A stretch of 64,000 nucleotides of DNA from Tetrastigma voinierianum (Eukaryota > Streptophyta > Magnoliopsida > Vitales > Vitaceae), in contig JAEQBH010001502.1 of assembly GCA_016808115.1 (NCBI GenBank), positions 726,103-790,102 on the forward strand, read 5' to 3'. The notes under the pieces are model-generated. The model had not been told where the DNA came from. It did no database searches and worked only from the letters and a program-made list of their open reading frames with translations. This document shows, piece after piece, positions 10,691-21,236 of this stretch. A program made the position numbers and the translations under genes. How positions within the stretch are numbered: position 1 is the first letter of the stretch; every line of letters begins with the position of its first letter.

Positions 10691-11560
10691 GCTTCAACCC
10701 ATGTTCCACATTTGCAGGATTTTCCATCAAATAATTTAATGTTTATTAAAGATGGATAGAAATTTTCATGCAACACCATATTTATGCCAAAATATTTATA
10801 AGAAGACTTAGAAATGCTAGTTTAATTTAAGGAATGATAGCCAACATATGAACATAGCAAATTAGGAATTAGGACATAATTTCCAAGAACATTGAAATCC
10901 ATTAAACAACTTCACCCCATATTCCACACTGAAATGGCTTCCCTATCAAATAATTTGACATAAGATCAACGATTGATAGAATTTTCTGGCCACACTATAT
11001 TTATGCCAAAAAGACCAATAAGAAGACTTAGAAAAGTGAACTTAATTTAAAGATGACAATTCCAACATGTGAACATAACAAATTAGGCCAGCATTACCTT
11101 CCAAAAGTACAAAATCCATTCAATAACTTCTACCAATATTCCAAAGTGAGTAGAATTTTCCATCAAATACTTAATGTTTCTCAAAGATGGATAAATTTCC
11201 GTTGCTCATATTTATGTCAAAATACCAATAAGAAGACTTAGAAGAGCTTCAATTTAATTTAAAGAATGATAACTTACAATATATGAACATAATAAACTAG
11301 AAATTTGGAGCATACTTTTCTAAAAGCATTAAAATCTATTACAACTTCAACCCGTATTCCTTGGGCAGTTTTTTGGCATCAAATAATTTAATGTTGCTTA
11401 AAGAAGGAGGTGCAATTTTCAAGTTACATCATATTTATACCAAAAGACAAATAAGAAGACTTTGAAGAGTTATTTGAAAAAATGGATGAACTAATATATG
11501 AGATAGAAAATTAGAATCAGTATACTTCCGTACATCAAATCCATTAAATATTTGCATGCA
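10640..11560. repeat. Tandem array of about 215-bp units (roughly four copies)
   Basis: Units begin near 10640, 10843, 11063, 11278 and 11487. Each carries, in order, a GAACATARCAAAYTAG word, TTYCAAGAACATTGAAATCC, CATCAAATAATTTAATGTT, CATATTTATGCCAAAA and AAYAAGAAGACTTAGAA. The copies are diverged by substitutions and small indels. No coding potential is seen. Confidence 0.75.
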
Positions 11561-11639
11561 ACAACCAACTTGACTTTCTTCATCTAATTCATCCTTAAAA
11601 TCCATTTATGGTGTCCCACATGCTTCCGCATGAAACAAA

Positions 11640-11872
11640 GGGCATGTTTGATTATAGTTTTTAAAAATTATTTTCTGTTCTAAAAAATAAGGAAAACAGG
11701 GAGAACACTGGTTCCCAATTTCACTTTTTTTTGTTTTGAAAAATACAGAAAACACAGAGAACGATAACAGTTTTCAGAAAACACCATTTTTTTTTTTTTT
11801 TAATGTTATCTATGTTTTCAAAAACTGTTCTCAAGAACAATTTTCAAAAATATGAACCAAACATGCCCTAAA
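11640..11872. mobile_element. MITE-like element with terminal inverted repeats
   Basis: It begins GGGCATGTTTGATTATAGTT and ends with the near inverse (TATGAACCAAACATGCCC). The interior is A/T- and homopolymer-rich with no open frame. A second copy lies at 12748-12970. I cannot assign the superfamily because the target-site duplication is not clear. Confidence 0.75.
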
Positions 11873-11959
11873 TCTCATTTGAATTTTGGTTTCATCTATC
11901 CAAAGATTGACAACTATTCATTTTACTAATAATATCCTATAAACTCATTATTATTAATG

Positions 11960-12110
11960 GTTAGTTTTGAAAACGCTTAGCTCATATGGTAGAGCGCGAA
12001 CGCTTCAATAGGTAAGGACATCGGAAAGGGGAGTCCTGGGTTTGAATCATATAGGAACAATTTACTACATTGTAAAAAAGTGTTTAGCTTTCAAAAAAAA
12101 AAAGAAAAAT
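11960..12110 (+). repeat. tRNA-derived SINE, + strand
   Basis: TTAGCTCATATGGTAGAGC (A box, at about 11976) and CCTGGGTTTGAATCAT (B box, at about 12026) have SINE spacing. The element ends in an A-rich tail near 12090-12110. Confidence 0.7.
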
Positions 12111-12532
12111 CATCCATTGTCTACAAAGACTACAATATTGCGTACAATTATGCAAATCATACATTTTCTAAAAAGATGAATTCTTTTAGGCATTCAAAGT
12201 TTTCGATTTGGGAGTAAGCATAAGAAGAAAAAATTACTTTTTATTTCCTGTATGTGATTTAACCGTTATTAATTGATACTCTCAAAATTACTCCTTCAAA
12301 ATCTTGTTTCACTTTTTGTGCCAAACTCCTTTAAAATACGAGTACAATGTTTATATGGAATTTATATTTTAAAGAAGATAGTTTATACCGAATTTATATT
12401 TTACAGAAGATAAGTTCATTTTTACTCTTGAAGTATGAGTTATATTCGAAATTTAGAATTGCCATAATTTTGTAACTATTCATCTTTTAACAAAATGACA
12501 AATCTTATACCAGACTTTTTTCTCTCTTTTTA

Positions 12533-12536
<4 letters not shown>

Positions 12537-12606
<70 letters not shown>
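12537..12606. repeat. (TA)n microsatellite
   Basis: A TA tract of about 70 bases. Confidence 0.95.
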
Positions 12607-12608
<2 letters not shown>

Positions 12609-12747
12609 CCATAATTTTATAACCAAGAGGCCAAATATTTGATGACGAACTTTTTTCTAACTAAAGGAGGAATAAAAAGACATTATTTGGATAAAAATGT
12701 CCTTGAGGACGAATATAATATGGGGTTCACAAAATTATGAGATTTGC

Positions 12748-12970
12748 GGCCTGCTTGGTTATAATTTTGAAAACTGTTTTTTTTTTCCTAAAACCAAGGA
12801 GCGCGGAAAATATGGTACCATGTGGATCTATTTTTTTATTTTTATTTTTGTTCTAAAACACAGGAGAACATAGCAAAATATCGATTCAGCACATAAAATG
12901 ATGTTCTTTTTGTTTTCAAAAACTTTTTTCAAGAACGGTTTTAATAAAATAGGAACCAAACATGCCCTTA
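12748..12970. mobile_element. Second MITE-like element of the 11640 family
   Basis: It starts CCTGCTTGGTTATAATTTTG and ends AGGAACCAAACATGCCC, the same terminal signature as the element at 11640. The interior again holds CAGGAGAACA and TTTTCAAAAAC-type words in the same order. Confidence 0.7.
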
Positions 12971-13219
12971 GTTATTGTGGGGGAATTTATCTTTACACTT
13001 AAAGGGTATTTTTTGTCCAAAATGTGGCATTTGCAAGATTATTTTTGTAATAGGCTAGTTTTGTAAGTAACTTTTGAATCATTTTTTAAACCAATTAAAG
13101 TTGTAAATAACTTTTGATTGTCTTTAAACTAATTTCTCAAAATTAAATAATACTTAAAATGTTATAATGCTAATTTGTTTTTTTTTTTTCTGTTTTATTT
13201 TTTAAAAAATATTTAAAAG

Positions 13220-13220
<1 letters not shown>

Positions 13221-13273
<53 letters not shown>

Positions 13274-13295
13274 TATATATATATATATATATATA
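13221..13295. repeat. (TA)n microsatellite
   Basis: Two TA tracts separated by a short AAG interruption. Confidence 0.95.
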
Positions 13296-13339
13296 ATTCA
13301 TTTTAGAGCTCAAAAATGTCAAATATATTAAATTTTTCA

Positions 13340-14266
13340 TTAAGTAAAAAAATTTATAATAAGTCCATTGAAAATAAATTGTTTATAATAAAAGCCAAAA
13401 AGTATACCCTGTGCTTCGATGCTATTCATCACTGTGCCTAGAGCTTCAAATTTCAAGCTTCTCATTTCGCTTGTATGAAAGTGCAAAGGAATCACTAGGT
13501 GTGTGGCAGAGAGGCGGTTTAATCCGTGACCGTTATGATCAGAATCCAAAAGAATGTTATTACTTGATATGTCTCGATGAATGATGGGGAAGTCGTAATC
13601 ATGATGCATGTAGGATAAAGCACTAGCAATGCCATTAATCACATTCACCCTCTTAATCCAGTCCAATTCCATAGCTTCAATATCATCCCTCAGCATACCA
13701 TACAAGCTTCCTCTTTCCATGAAGTTTCATAATGTTACGATGTTGTATTATTGATAACATTTGGACTTCATTCTCAAAGCTTTTCAAGGAAGTTAGATCC
13801 TCTTTCTCCCATTCATGAAGTTGCTGGCAACTATATTGGTTTAAGGCGTTTGTGCTCAGAACGCCGCTATAACTCTAGTACCTATGCAATATTTGATGTC
13901 AAAATCCTTGGTTATTCGAATGATGTTTTGATAAGAAATCACACCATCATAAATTCCATTGAAAATAGATATTGTCATTCTCAAGTGATCGAATTTTTCC
14001 AACTCTTAGTTTTCGAAGAGCAACCCAAGGATCACAACCGCTATGTATAAAGAAAATGATGATATATGATTTGGTAGCTTTGTTTGGTAACGCAGCATAC
14101 TGATTCACTGCGATAGACCTTTGTTTGTGGGCTAAATGCCCTAGTGGAGCTTCAAAGAGTATTGCAATTCAAAGGGTATATGACCCTCTAAATGATCAGG
14201 ATAAGTCAATTTTTTGTCCATAAGTAGTTAGAAAGAGAAAGTGAGGAATGGCTACTGTAGAGTTAT
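13340..14266 (-). pseudogene. LRR receptor-like kinase, C-terminal part (last LRR, membrane segment, kinase N-lobe), split from 24667-25657
   Basis: Read on the minus strand, this starts inside the last leucine-rich repeats: QKIDLS, then HLEGHIPFELQ. It passes a hydrophobic membrane segment (SFSLYIAVVILGLLF) and an acidic juxtamembrane stretch ending NGIYDGVISYQNIIRIT. It then enters the kinase at DFDIKYCIGT, where the glycine-rich loop is degraded. Next come a SFENEVQMLS-like helix and MERGSLYGML. ALSYMHHDYDFPIIHRDISS follows with the catalytic loop, and the fragment stops just after NNILLDSD. The DFG motif, activation segment and C-lobe are absent, and there are several stops and frameshifts. 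Its 5' edge at 14266 is the target-site duplication of the 10.4-kb retrotransposon. The other half of the gene resumes on the far side at 24667. Family resemblance is to MIK2-like plasma-membrane receptor kinases. The tail after 13555 (down to 13340) leaves the family. Confidence 0.85.
14262..14266. repeat. Left target-site duplication GTTAT of element B
   Basis: GTTAT directly precedes the element's terminal TG at 14267 and is matched by GTTAT at 24662-24666. Five bases is the usual duplication size for Ty3 elements. Confidence 0.85.
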
Positions 14267-17200
14267 TGAAGGATCCCGACTCTGACAATCCCTATGAACC
14301 CGAGGGACCTCCCGGCACCCAATGATATAGAAATTTTCTCAAACAATAAATAAATCCATGGAGCGAACCCTTTACAATCCTTAACATATCTTTAGAAAAT
14401 AATGCTGTCGGGCGGATAAATTTTTTTCTTTTCTTTTCTTTTGTTTTTCAAACACTTGGATTTTTTTCAGAAAAATTGGCCAGAGTTTCCCTCTCAAGTT
14501 GACTTCCTAAATCTCTATGTTCATAAAAACATTTAAAAACACTTCTAATCTTTCCATCCTCAACTTCCTAACTTCCGAAGTAGATTCCTCGTCCAATAAC
14601 CAAATCAAACACAATATATACATATATACATTTATTTATTTCAATCATCAAACATTTGAAACTTTCAAATCCATGCATTTATTTTTATCAAAAGATCGGG
14701 CTTGAGTCGACTTGCTTCACTCGCCACGTGACTCGCCCATCGAGGATCAAAGCTCACGTAGTTCCTTTTCAACTTTATACATATACATATATGCATAACA
14801 AAATATTCAACATGAACAATATGTAAAATTGCATATATAATGAAAATCACGCATTCGCCCCATCAATGGCTCGACTCACTCGCGACAGAGTGACCTCATC
14901 TACGCACCCGTCTTTTGGTCCCTAAAATGTTTTTGAAACATATAGAAAAGAATGAGCCAAGGAGCCCAAAGGAGGTACATTTTCATTAAAATAACATTTT
15001 CGCATATACCAAAATAATACATACTTATACAATTAAAAATCCATTTATACCTTAACATTTAAGGCTTTAAACTTTCTTTCAATAAATACTTATGCATTTA
15101 AAATCCATTTATGCTTTTAAACATTTGTACCGTAACTTTCTTTCTTTATTATTTATTTCTTCTTTCTTTCTTTCTTTTCTTTCTTTACGATTAACCTGCG
15201 AAATAAACACACCGGTCAGCTTCGCATCGACTGGGTGAGGGACAAATACATCCCGGGGCCATAACTACTTTACGCCGAGAAACTCACGCTTGCATAGGGT
15301 TCCAATTAATATGCATTTTATCACGGTATGATACATCTAGACACCTATTTCCCCTCCTCGCTAGTAACCTATAACTTTAATTCTAAATCCTTACACGCCT
15401 TAAAGCATTTCGCCGATATCGCTCATACAATTATAGGCTTAGGTAACCATCAAGAAAACATTTTTCAAAATACATTTATAAATACATTTAAACTTTACTT
15501 TATCATTAAACACATATGCATTCTTTAAACATTTTAAACTTTCATAATACCTTAACATATGCATATTATTTAATACACATATAAATATATTTGACAAGAT
15601 AAACCAATGCAAGATAAAACATTTCCATATGCCTTAACATTTACATAAAATTTACATTAAACTTTCAGTTTAACATTAAAACCATTCACTTTTAAAACTC
15701 ACTCCCAAAATATTTTCACTCACAACCACCGCTCAATCCCGCTTGCTTCCCGTGGAGTTCCCTGCCCGTCCGATAGTCCTTTCACCTTTTCCAAGAAAAT
15801 CACAATTACACATTAACCATAATTCCATTTAATCCACCATAAACACTCATTCCTATATTCTTATTCCTCTAGAATCTATTTTACTTAGAATTGAATCAAT
15901 CCAATCGGATCATCCAAACTAAAGTTATGGCATTTTCATGCCAACTAGTCATTTTACCGATTTTTCTAGTGACAGTTTGTATTACTCACTTTTCCGAGGT
16001 CTTGACTTCATATTTTGACACTATGTCCTTATACTCATTTAAAGCTAAGGTGCTAAGGGTTCTATTCCAATTGAATCACCCACCTGGAGCAATCAAACTC
16101 ACTTTACGTCCAAATAACTGGCTAATCTATGTTCAAAACTGAACCAGAATTTGGCTTGCACATGGTCCTACTTTGGAGGAATATTTAGGCCAATTTAGGA
16201 TCCGAATTTGGCGATACCTTCTTCTTAAGTTTTGTTCTCTTCAAGTCTATTTTACGCAGCCACTTAAATCACTCAAATCGATCAAAATTGGAGCAAGTTA
16301 TGGCTAAATACCAAACTGGTCAAAACAGAAACAGGACATTTCTGTACCGAGACTGCTGCCCAAAATTGACCAAAATGTGTTTCTTCCATTTTTCTTTCAC
16401 TCTAAACACTTAAATCTGATGCATTATACCCATTTCAACATAACACACACACCACTATCAAACCCTAACCCTTTACTCACTTGATTTTGTCAAAACCTCT
16501 AACCTAAACCATGGCTTTCTAATTGATATTAAATTCACACCATTACAAACCTTAAATACCATCAATTTAACATCCATACTAGAATTTAAGTATTATTAAA
16601 CATGGAAAACATCAAACCCTAACTTTCCACCATGAAAACTTACTGTTTTTTGAGTTTCTTGGCTCCTCCTGATTACCACTTGAAGATCACTTGGAAAGCT
16701 TGGAATGAGGAGAAAAAATCACATCTCATACCTTTCGCTTCTTCACTTTTCCTTCTTGCTTCTCCTTTCTCTCCTTTCTTTTCTCTCTTTTCTTCCCTCT
16801 CCTTTCTCTCCTACGGGTTCTCCTCCTTTTTGAGCCAACTTAATCCCTTAAATTTAGATTTTGCTTCACACTTGACAAAATTGCCCTTTCCCACTTGCCA
16901 AACTTCCCTTGAACCAAAGAAGCTCTATTGGTCCATTCTAATGAATCACAAATCCATTAACCTATTATTTTATTCATAACTTAGTCATTAAGAAAGGTTT
17001 TAATCGCTCTCACAAGAAAATATATCCCTTTATAGCAGATTTTATCTCGCCACCTATATCGCTTTTATACCGATAAATGTCAAAAATATTCTATGGTCGC
17101 CTAAACTTCAAATTGACCATGAAATATTTTAATTAAATCCTTCATTGATTCTAGGCTCAAATCATCGAATCTCCGATTAAAATCATTAAAATCTGAATCC

Positions 17201-17628
17201 TGATACGATTATTACCCGACCACGTCGATCACTCCGGAAACTATCCAAACGGACTGCTTCACTTTATTTCGCCTAGTCTTTAAGGAGATATTCGACATTT
17301 TCAGATTCGCCCACTTCCGAAAATTTCAACGCAGCCCCGACCTTTCATCCAAAATCACTATTCTCACTTCAATGTCCAATTCTCTTCTAAATACCGCTCA
17401 AAGTCATAGGAACTGGAAATTTCTTAAAAATTCCTTGCAAACCCCTCCATCCTGATATACTAAGAAAATCACTATTCCTTAGCACCCTGCCACAATTTTC
17501 AAAATTTTCACTTTATGCCCAAAAATGACGCTGGAGCGTTTCTAAATTTAATCTACCCTCATTTCTATCATCGACCTCTAACTCAATTCAAAACTACTAT
17601 TATAACATTAATTCAGTCGGGTTTTACA
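14267..17628 (-). repeat. 3' LTR of element B (about 3.36 kb)
   Basis: In plus coordinates it runs from TGAAGGATCC to GGGTTTTACA. On the element's own strand it therefore starts TGTAAAACCC and ends GGATCCTTCA. It is colinear with 21237-24661; shared examples include GCATTTTCATGCCAACTAGT at 15930 and 22931. A pyrimidine stretch (16735-16815; purine on the coding strand) follows the probable TATA box. Confidence 0.9.
17028..17034 (-). promoter_or_regulatory. Probable LTR TATA box (element B, 3' LTR)
   Basis: The minus strand reads GCTATAAAGGGATATA. The homologous place in the other LTR (about 24029) reads CCCTTATGTG on + and has lost the clean TATAAA. Confidence 0.4.
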
Positions 17629-17640
17629 CTCACTCCCTCC
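17629..17640 (-). other. Polypurine tract of element B
   Basis: The minus strand reads GGAGGGAGTGAG next to the LTR start TGTAAAACCC. It is preceded on that strand by the standard lead-in TTTCGAGGGACGAAATTTTT. Confidence 0.85.
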
Positions 17641-17649
17641 TTATAAAAA

Positions 17650-18600
17650 TTTCGTCCCTCGAAATTAAAAACATTCAGACTGCATCAAAGATGGGAATAA
17701 TGCCTTCATCTGCTCCTCAAGCTCCCATGTAGCTTCCCCACTGTATTATCTACAATACCTTCACCAAATAAATAGTCTTGTTGCGCAGAACTTGCTCGAC
17801 GGCCGAGGGATCTCAGACTGTTCCTCTTTTCGTATGTCAAATTCTCCTCAGAATTCCACCGGCTGCTCACAATACATGAAGGGTCCGGGTATGTACTGCT
17901 AAGCATAGAAACATGGAAAAACATCGTGAATGCGAGATCGGCGGCCGATGGCAACCCAATCAATATGCCACCTCCCAATCCTTTCAACAATCTCGTATGG
18001 TCCAATATACCCCGCGGACTCGCCTTCCACGTTTCCCAAATCTTAGTACCCACGGGAAATCCTCAAAAATACCATATCCCACCTCGAACTTTGTGGTCCC
18101 TTACCACGATCGTCCGCATAACTTTCCAGCTCTGGCCTTGCGGCAATTTTCAGTCTATCCTTATAACTTGACCTTATCACAAGTCACTGACAATTTCCTG
18201 ACCTGATTAATTTCCTTTCACCTACCTCGCCCCAACAGACCGAGTTCAACATTTTCGGTCCATAAAGAGCCTCCTCATAAGGGCCAAGTACCAATACCGG
18301 CCCCGATAACTCGTTATTGTATGAAAACTCCCTCAGGGGTAGATGGGTGTCCCAGCTTCCTTTAAACTCCATAACACATGCCCTAAGCATATCCTCTAAA
18401 GTCCGTATAGTCCTCTCAGATGGGCCATCCGTCCATGGATGAAAAGCTGTACTGAAGTTAATCCAAGGGCATTCTGTAAACTAGACCAAAACCGTGAGGT
18501 AAACCTGGGATCTCTGTCTGAAACAATGGAAATTACTAAACTACCCTTGACCCCTCTCATTTCCATTTCACAGCGACTAGGCACAAACTATATTCCATTT
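17650..18600 (-). pseudogene. Integrase C-terminal half and tail (element B)
   Basis: On the minus strand, blocks in order are ISIVSDRDPRFTSRFW (about 18540), a degraded HP.TDGPSERTIRTLEDML equivalent (about 18420), LRACVMEFKGSWDTHLPL with EFSYNN (about 18320-18390), LGPYEEALYG (about 18270) and GEVGER. A GPY/F-like module with FFHVSMLS (about 17900) follows. The zinc-binding N-terminus and the first catalytic Asp region are missing or unreadable. Frames change several times. Confidence 0.8.
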
Positions 18601-18989
18601 TATTCTTCCATTTTCTTCACTCTAATCACTCCCAATTAATGCCTTATACCTAAATTTCACTATCTCAGGGATCCTGAATTAAGCCTCTTAATCCTATCTA
18701 TCAACAGCAAGATTTACATGAATGTGGCTAACAAAGGCTCCCCGGACCACAGCTGGGCCTGGGGCCTCACACCTAAGGACCAATTTATGAGTCGAGGAAG
18801 ATGCACTAATTCTGGCGCGATATGGAAACCGCTATGGGTCTCCCACTAAGAGCACCGCTACCACGCTCTCTCGCCTTCCGTGATGATATTCACGGTACAT
18901 TCATAACCCCTTGATCGCCCCAATCCATCTCCTCTCGTCTCATGTTCGCCTTCGTAAACAGACATCGCAAGCTCTATGACTGTGAAAAT
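18601..18989 (-). other. Degraded internal region between RNase H and integrase (element B)
   Basis: The integrase N-terminus is expected here but is not readable. A short stretch at about 18600-18660 (TTCTTCACTCTAATCACT) resembles LTR sequence near 16390, which suggests a small internal rearrangement. Confidence 0.4.
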
Positions 18990-19260
18990 CCTAAGGAGTG
19001 GCACTTCCATATAAGTAATGCCTCCATATCCGCAAGGCAAATACTACGGCTGCTAGCTCAAGGTCGTGTGTAGGATAATTCTGTTCATGCTTCTTCAATT
19101 GCCTAGAAGCATATGCAATCACCTTGTCATTCTGCATTAATACACAACCTAAGCCTTGTCTAGAGGCATCACAATACACTGCAAAACCATCCTGCCCTGA
19201 TGGAAGTGTAAGTACTGGAGCTGAGGTCAATCTCCTTTCGTACCATCGAAACTCTTCTAA
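18990..19260 (-). pseudogene. RNase H fragment (element B)
   Basis: A minus-strand open stretch of 79 codons begins SAPVLTLPSGQDGFAVYCDA with the first catalytic Asp. It continues LGCVLMQNDKVIAYASRQLK and NYPTHDLELAAVVFALRIW, ending HYLYG. This is the cleanest coding remnant of the element and a textbook Ty3 RNase H opening. Confidence 0.9.
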
Positions 19261-19800
19261 TGCCTCGACTGCTAAAAACGGTTCCTCTTCCTCACACTAG
19301 TCAAAGGTGCGACTATCTTCTCGGGGTAACCTCAACGAATCCTACTTGCATTGCCCCGCTAAACCCGTAAAACCTTTATCTCTCAGAATACTCGGGAGGT
19401 TTCCACCAGCATAGCTTCGACTTTCTGATCCAATCGACACCCTCTGCAAACTATGTGTGTCCCAAAAAGGCGATACCGCCGAGCTAAAATCGACACTTAC
19501 TAAGTTTAGTATATAACCGATGTTCCCGCAATGCTTTGTAGAATTATCCTCGCGTTTCGTGATGTTCTTCTGATCATCAATAGATCAAGATATCACAATA
19601 AACACGACATAAACTGATCTAAGTAAGGCCTAAAAATCCCGCTCATGGATCCACATAAAAGCTCGGGGCATTCGTAAGTCCAAATGGCATGACTTAGAAA
19701 CTCAAAATTCCCGTACCGTGTTCTGAATGCTGTCTTGGGAACATCCTCATCATGAAGTCTCAACTTATCCAATTCACTTCCAATTAAATCAAGGCTCATG
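19261..19800 (-). pseudogene. Reverse transcriptase fragment (element B)
   Basis: On the minus strand the readable blocks are LRLHDEDVPKTAFRTRYGNF (about 19750-19690), then SGIFRPYLDQF (about 19630). The Asp-Asp box region follows in a broken frame, and thumb/connection sequence runs to 19261. Everything upstream of this block, that is the fingers and start of the palm, is gone. In its place the sequence passes toward the NLR-derived segment. Confidence 0.8.
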
Positions 19801-20379
19801 ACAACATCTTTGCAAGCTTTAAATCAAGCCATTAGCATCCTTTAAGTGAAAAACCCATAATGCCTTACTCTTTACAAGAAAATTACATTTATATCTAATC
19901 AATTATTCTTCTTAAGATTTTAATTCTAACACATTCCATTAGGCATGTAATCACTTCCAATTGATTAAAATCAATGAAACTCAACTTTTCCATACTCCTA
20001 GGTGGCCAAAGCCTACATGTCACACATTCATAATTGCTTTCTTCAATTTCTTTCCAGCTTTTCAACAAATTGTTTGATAATTCATCTTGGCTCACTGATT
20101 TACTTAAACTAAATCAACCCAATGCATTTCCAATTAAACCCTTTCGCCTAATCCTCTCATCTCATTTTCTATTGAACTTTTAATTCCATTAATTCCTTCA
20201 AGCATTTCGCAATGTCATTAACCACTAAAACCAATCAAACAACATCACTTTTATTAACATCCAAAGTTTACCTAAACTGATAATCCTTATAATATCATTC
20301 TTTCTTTTCAATTTCTTAGTAAATCAACCTAGAATTATATCAATTTACTAACTAAAGCCTTAATGTAACTCCATTGAAG
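19801..20379 (-). other. AT-rich segment between reverse transcriptase and the NLR fragment
   Basis: There is no retroelement motif here. A minus-strand open stretch at 19895-20095 contains ECVTCRLWPPRSMEKLSFID and could derive from the LRR part of the neighbouring NLR gene, but I cannot support that from pattern alone. Confidence 0.35.
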
Positions 20380-20995
20380 GTTTAGATAAATAATCCATAA
20401 AATCCTACAGCAAACCTCTTCAAGCCGTGATATGGACCTTTTTGGTTTTTTTCCATTTTATCTTTTATCATCGGATTCAACTTTTCAAGCAATGATACAT
20501 GACTAACTTCTCTTGATACATAACTTGTGGCATTTCTTGGAATAAGGACCTCATATCCTACAATTGATTGTGCACGATTATGTATAAGATCATGCATTTT
20601 ATATGTTAATCTATCATTAGAATCGCTCTTCGCTATCTCTTTTTTTTTTTCAAACAATCATCCTCGACACTCGATTCCGAAATATCGATCTCCATGTCCT
20701 CTAATTGCTCATTCCTCGTTAAAACCCGTGAGAACATTATCATTTCCATGCTGAAGTAGTAACAGATTTTCATTCCAACCGAATAGACTCCTATTTGACA
20801 AGTCTACTTACATTACATTAATATCTTCCTAAGGTGTTACATGATGAGCGGGACTCTTCTACACATGCCTACAATTTCTTTCCAACTTTTATGATCTTTT
20901 CCAATTACTATTCTCCTATCCTCCAAATGTAATCTTTGAAACAGTCCAAGACTCCTTTGCCTAGACCTTCCAACCTCAAAAAGATCTAAAGATAT
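20380..20995 (-). pseudogene. NB-ARC-LRR (CNL-type) disease-resistance gene fragment inside element B
   Basis: On the minus strand the fragment begins with an ARC1-like stretch (LGLFQRLHLEDRRIVIG). The GLPL-equivalent motif (KEIVGMCRRVPLI) follows. After a degraded middle come RNEQLEDMGDRYFGIE and LTYKMHDLIHNRAQSIVG, with the MHD motif and its surroundings as in RGA-type CNL proteins. REVSHVSLLEKLNPMI then marks the start of the LRR domain. The P-loop, kinase-2 and most of the LRR are absent, and one in-frame stop lies just before the LFEKK segment. NLRs are cytoplasmic immune receptors that switch on ADP/ATP exchange. This piece cannot function. It lies within the retroelement, after the primer-binding site and leader and before reverse transcriptase, in the element's sense orientation. 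Confidence 0.85.
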
Positions 20996-21221
20996 TTCTT
21001 ATAAATGAAACCTCGGTATTTCTGTGGTGGTACTAATGCCCTCAGAGCTCTCCCGGTGGCGAGCTCGCTCGACGCATTTTCCGTGTGAATTCAAAATTTT
21101 ACTATGTCATGTAATGCACATAAGGATTTTAAATCACATAAATAATTTTATGCAATTTTAAAAATAAAACATTAAACAATCATATGAACATAAAATTTTC
21201 AAATCTTTATAACTCAAAACC
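20996..21221 (-). other. Element B leader and start of gag-like frame
   Basis: On the minus strand, after the primer-binding site, the sequence continues CACGGTTTTGAGTTATAAAG. About 140 bases on it reaches an ATG (about 21077) opening an Arg/Pro-rich frame (MRRASSPPGRALRALVPPQ) of the sort that starts plant Ty3 Gag. That frame is abandoned near 21000, where NLR-like sequence begins. Confidence 0.5.
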
Positions 21222-21236
21222 GTGGCTCGATAACAC
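21222..21236 (-). other. Primer-binding site, tRNA-iMet type (element B, degenerate)
   Basis: The minus strand reads GTGTTATCGAGCC right after the LTR end GGATCCTTCA. This is a damaged form of TGGTATCAGAGC, the complement of the initiator tRNA-Met 3' end. Confidence 0.75.

Noticed and set aside
11960..12050. tRNA gene
   Set aside because: A and B boxes are present but the spacing, acceptor stem and anticodon stem do not form. A SINE with an A-rich tail fits better.
16632..16979. Secreted-protein-like frame rich in Ser, Phe and Leu (also at 23713-23964)
   Set aside because: Both lie at the same pyrimidine tract of the two LTRs of element B. The reading frames differ between copies.
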